A stretch of 8,261 nucleotides of DNA from an uncultured Muribaculaceae bacterium (GTDB lineage: Bacteria > Bacteroidota > Bacteroidia > Bacteroidales > Muribaculaceae). Made by a program: the position numbers and the translations under genes. Where the stretch lies: the NCBI GenBank assembly GCA_910586175.1, contig CAJUIJ010000108.1, forward strand, positions 1-8,261, written 5' to 3'. Positions 6,901 to 8,261 of this stretch are shown here, in pieces (position 1 is the stretch's first letter; each line of letters starts with the position of its first letter). The notes under the pieces were generated by a model. The model did no database searches. It worked only from the letters and a program-made list of their open reading frames with translations, and was not told where the DNA came from.

Positions 6901-7986
6901 TCAACCCAACAGGTTTACAAAATCATCAAAAAGGAACTCCGTGTCGACAGGTCCGCCCGAAGCCTCGGGGTGGAATTGCGACGAATACCAAGGCTTGCTC
7001 TTGTGGCGGATACCCTCATTGGAGCCGTCGTTCATATTGGTGAAATATGGTTCCCATCCCTCACTGAGCGTGCTGGGGTCTACCGCGAAGCCATGGTTCT
7101 GGCTGGTGATGAAGCAGCGGTTGGTGCCCTCCATGCGCACGGGCTGGTTGTGAGAGCGATGACCGTACTTGAGCTTATAGATGCCTGCGCCGGCAGCCTT
7201 GGCGAGAAGCTGGTTGCCCATGCAGATGCCCATAAGCGGACGTGTCTCTGACTCGTTGCTGATAAACTTGCGGATATTCTCCACTGCCTCAACGCATTGC
7301 TCGGGGTTACCCGGACCGTTCGAGATGAAGAGGCCGTCAAACTGCATGCCGTTGAAATCATAGTTCCATGGCACTACGGTCACCTCCACGCCCCGGTTGA
7401 GCAAGCAGCGCAATATGTTGTTTTTAGCGCCGCAGTCCACAAGCACCACCTTCTTCTTATCTTCGCCGGCACCGTATGTCTTCACCTCCTTGGTCGAAAC
7501 CTCATCTACATAGTTGATGTTGTTGTAGTCGATTGGTTCGGGTTCGAGTCCGGTGCCTTCCACTATGATTTTGCCGGTCATGACACCATGCTCGCGCAGA
7601 ATCTGCGTGAGGTAACGGGTGTCTATGCCGGTGATTCCGGGCACCTTCTCACGCTTGAGCCAGTCGGAGAGGCTCTCCTTGGCGTTCCAGTGGCTGAACT
7701 GTTCGCTGTAATCGCCCACTATGATACCGGAGGCATAAATCCTGTCACTCTCCATAAATTTGGCTATGCCGCCCTCCTCATCATCGGTCGACGGCACGCC
7801 GTAATTGCCCACCAGCGGGTAGGTGAGTGTCATCAGCTGTCCGGCATACGAGGGGTCGGTAAGACTCTCCGGATATCCGGTCATCGCCGTGTTGAACACT
7901 ACTTCGCCGGCCACGTTGCCGTCATATCCAAACGACTCACCCTCCATGCGGGTGCCGTCGTCAAGTATCAATGTGGCTTTCTTCAT
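6901..7986 (-). CDS. carA: Carbamoyl-phosphate synthase small subunit (glutaminase)
   Basis: The glutamine amidotransferase subunit: it releases ammonia from glutamine and channels it to CarB. It has 361 residues, slightly under E. coli's ~382. The N-terminal small-subunit domain is marked by EVVFNTAMTGYPESLTDPSY (28-47) and GITGIDTRYLT (117-127). The class I glutaminase domain starts near 180 and contains LFISNGPGNPEQC (219-231), the nucleophile in GICMGNQLL (Cys255), NQPV and QNHGFAVD (296-303), and FHPEASGGP with His339 and Glu341. The Cys-His-Glu triad is complete. The elbow reads GICMGN, with Asn258 where E. coli has His in GICLGH. The start at 7986 follows an A/T-rich leader without a Shine-Dalgarno. 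It is the first gene of the operon, 39 nt before carB, and is preceded by the structured leader described separately. Confidence 0.98.
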   Translation of the reverse strand: MKKATLILDDGTRMEGESFGYDGNVAGEVVFNTAMTGYPESLTDPSYAGQLMTLTYPLVGNYGVPSTDDEEGGIAKFMESDRIYASGIIVGDYSEQFSHWNAKESLSDWLKREKVPGITGIDTRYLTQILREHGVMTGKIIVEGTGLEPEPIDYNNINYVDEVSTKEVKTYGAGEDKKKVVLVDCGAKNNILRCLLNRGVEVTVVPWNYDFNGMQFDGLFISNGPGNPEQCVEAVENIRKFISNESETRPLMGICMGNQLLAKAAGAGIYKLKYGHRSHNQPVRMEGTNRCFITSQNHGFAVDPSTLSEGWEPYFTNMNDGSNEGIRHKSKPWYSSQFHPEASGGPVDTEFLFDDFVNLLG

Positions 7987-8026
7987 CGTCTATCAGATAT
8001 ATTTTGATATTGTTGTTTTTGTATAT

Positions 8027-8103
8027 AAAAAAAACCGCTCCTCCCCGGGTCAACTCCTCTCGCCTACCCTATCGGGTAAGGCAGCTGACAGGGATCGCGG
8101 CTT
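8027..8103 (-). terminator. Probable intrinsic terminator ahead of carA
   Basis: The hairpin that closes with CCGC/GCGG (8100-8097 with 8038-8035) is followed at once by eight U (8034-8027), the form of a Rho-independent terminator. It sits 41 nt before the carA start and well inside the leader. It therefore cannot be the end of an upstream gene read from the carA promoter and is best read as a conditional terminator. The stem is interrupted by internal loops, so its strength is uncertain. Confidence 0.6.
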
Positions 8104-8137
8104 GAACGTCACCTCTGTTTTGGCTTATTAGTTCCAT
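8069..8137 (-). CDS. Possible 22-codon leader peptide in the carA leader
   Basis: An ATG at 8137, about a dozen bases after the expected transcription start, opens a frame of 22 codons ending in TAG at 8071-8069. The peptide starts MELISQNRGDV and ends PVSCLTR. The frame covers the entire 5' half of the leader hairpin and its stop lies at the apical loop, so a ribosome reaching the stop would block the terminator fold. This geometry resembles translation-coupled attenuation such as E. coli pyrBI (known system). There is no run of a single regulatory codon, though Gln and Arg each occur twice, and the upstream bases are purine-rich (AAAAGAAAG) without a clear Shine-Dalgarno. A frame this short can arise by chance, so translation is unproven. 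Confidence 0.3.
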   Translation of the reverse strand: MELISQNRGDVQAAIPVSCLTR

Positions 8138-8154
8138 TGCTTTCTTTTGCTTTG

Positions 8155-8185
8155 CAAAATTAGCAATTTTTTATCAATCCACAAA
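8155..8185 (-). promoter_or_regulatory. Bacteroidota-type promoter of the car-pyr operon
   Basis: On the minus strand TTTG (8185-8182) is followed after exactly 19 bases by TAATTTTG (8162-8155), matching the Bacteroidota primary-sigma consensus TTTG-N19..21-TAnnTTTG. Transcription should start near 8148-8151, giving carA a leader of about 160 nt. It is the best promoter in the window and the main evidence for the phylum. Confidence 0.85.
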
Positions 8186-8261
8186 GTTTTTCACATATGG
8201 GAGGTTATATAAATTGGTTTGTATCGTATTTTTGATGATTTTTTCGGGAGATTGGCTCAAC
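8186..8261. other. AT-rich upstream region without a recognised gene
   Basis: No coding frame can be supported here on either strand. On the plus strand TATTTTTG at 8227-8234 fits the Bacteroidota -7 box and could serve a divergent gene to the right, but no TTTG lies at the right distance upstream (8202-8207 reads AGGTTA). Nothing else is recognisable. Confidence 0.4.

Larger units (their letters stand above)
8027..8150 (-). ncRNA. Structured 5' leader of the car-pyr operon (candidate attenuator)
   Basis: Between the promoter and carA lies a leader whose 8103-8032 segment folds on paper into one long irregular hairpin. The outer stem is 8103-8097 with 8038-8032 (CCGC/GCGG plus A-U and G-U pairs). 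A G-A/A-G internal loop follows (8096-8095 against 8041-8039), then 8094-8091 with 8045-8042 (UCCC/GGGA). A middle stem pairs 8089-8084 with 8054-8049 (GUCAGC/GUUGAC, one G-U). The apical stem pairs 8082-8074 with 8069-8062 (GCC..ACCC/GGGUAGGC, one bulged U) around a GAUA loop. A purine-rich GAGAGGA (8061-8055) faces a single U as a large asymmetric loop. I do not recognise a named riboswitch or PyrR-type site. The position before carA suggests control by pyrimidine, arginine or glutamine status; the ligand or mechanism is unknown. Confidence 0.6.

Noticed and set aside
7297..8007. 236-codon plus-strand frame antisense to carA
   Set aside because: Opposite conserved carA sequence with no motif or start signal; a shadow frame.
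8090..8112. tRNA-like T-arm in the leader (GTTCAAG near 8107-8101)
   Set aside because: The flanking bases do not pair as a T stem and there is no acceptor, D or anticodon arm.
8227..8234. Divergent plus-strand promoter (TATTTTTG)
   Set aside because: The -7 box matches but no -33 TTTG is at the right spacing, and any gene it would serve lies outside the window; kept only as a remark.

Overview
The window carries one minus-strand operon for de novo UMP synthesis, read right to left: carA, carB, pyrC, pyrK, pyrD, then a pyrF gene cut by the left edge. Every complete gene has intact family motifs. The organism looks like a member of Bacteroidota, probably order Bacteroidales. The promoter before carA fits the Bacteroidota primary-sigma consensus exactly (TTTG, 19 bases, TAATTTTG), most starts are preceded by A-rich rather than Shine-Dalgarno sequence, and CarA/CarB have the sequence character I associate with that phylum. 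A gut Muribaculaceae-like source is plausible but is a guess from style, not a match.

Layout. 8163-8261 is AT-rich upstream DNA with no gene that I can support. 8155-8185 holds the promoter. 7987-8150 is a leader of about 160 nt that can fold into a long irregular hairpin closed by GCGG and followed by eight U, which looks like an intrinsic terminator or attenuator. A 22-codon open frame (8137-8069) runs through the whole 5' half of that hairpin and stops in its apical loop. Then come carA (7986-6901), carB (6862-3638), pyrC (3624-2359), pyrK (2378-1626, overlapping pyrC by 20 nt) and pyrD (1635-712, overlapping pyrK by 10 nt). A 281-nt gap (431-711) follows, with a candidate promoter, a pair of inverted GTAG-headed palindromes resembling a REP/BIME element, and a 20-bp tandem repeat. 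pyrF starts at 430 and leaves the window after 143 codons.

Function. CarA and CarB make carbamoyl phosphate from glutamine, bicarbonate and ATP. PyrC closes carbamoyl aspartate to dihydroorotate. PyrD with PyrK forms the NAD-linked class 1B dihydroorotate dehydrogenase. PyrF decarboxylates OMP to UMP. Aspartate transcarbamoylase (pyrB/pyrI) and orotate phosphoribosyltransferase (pyrE) are not here and must be encoded elsewhere.

The genes themselves are ordinary. The least explained parts are the structured carA leader with its embedded short frame and the repeat-rich gap before pyrF. Also of interest are the eukaryote CAD-like sequence of CarB and the carA-carB-pyrC order, which matches the order of the first three CAD domains.
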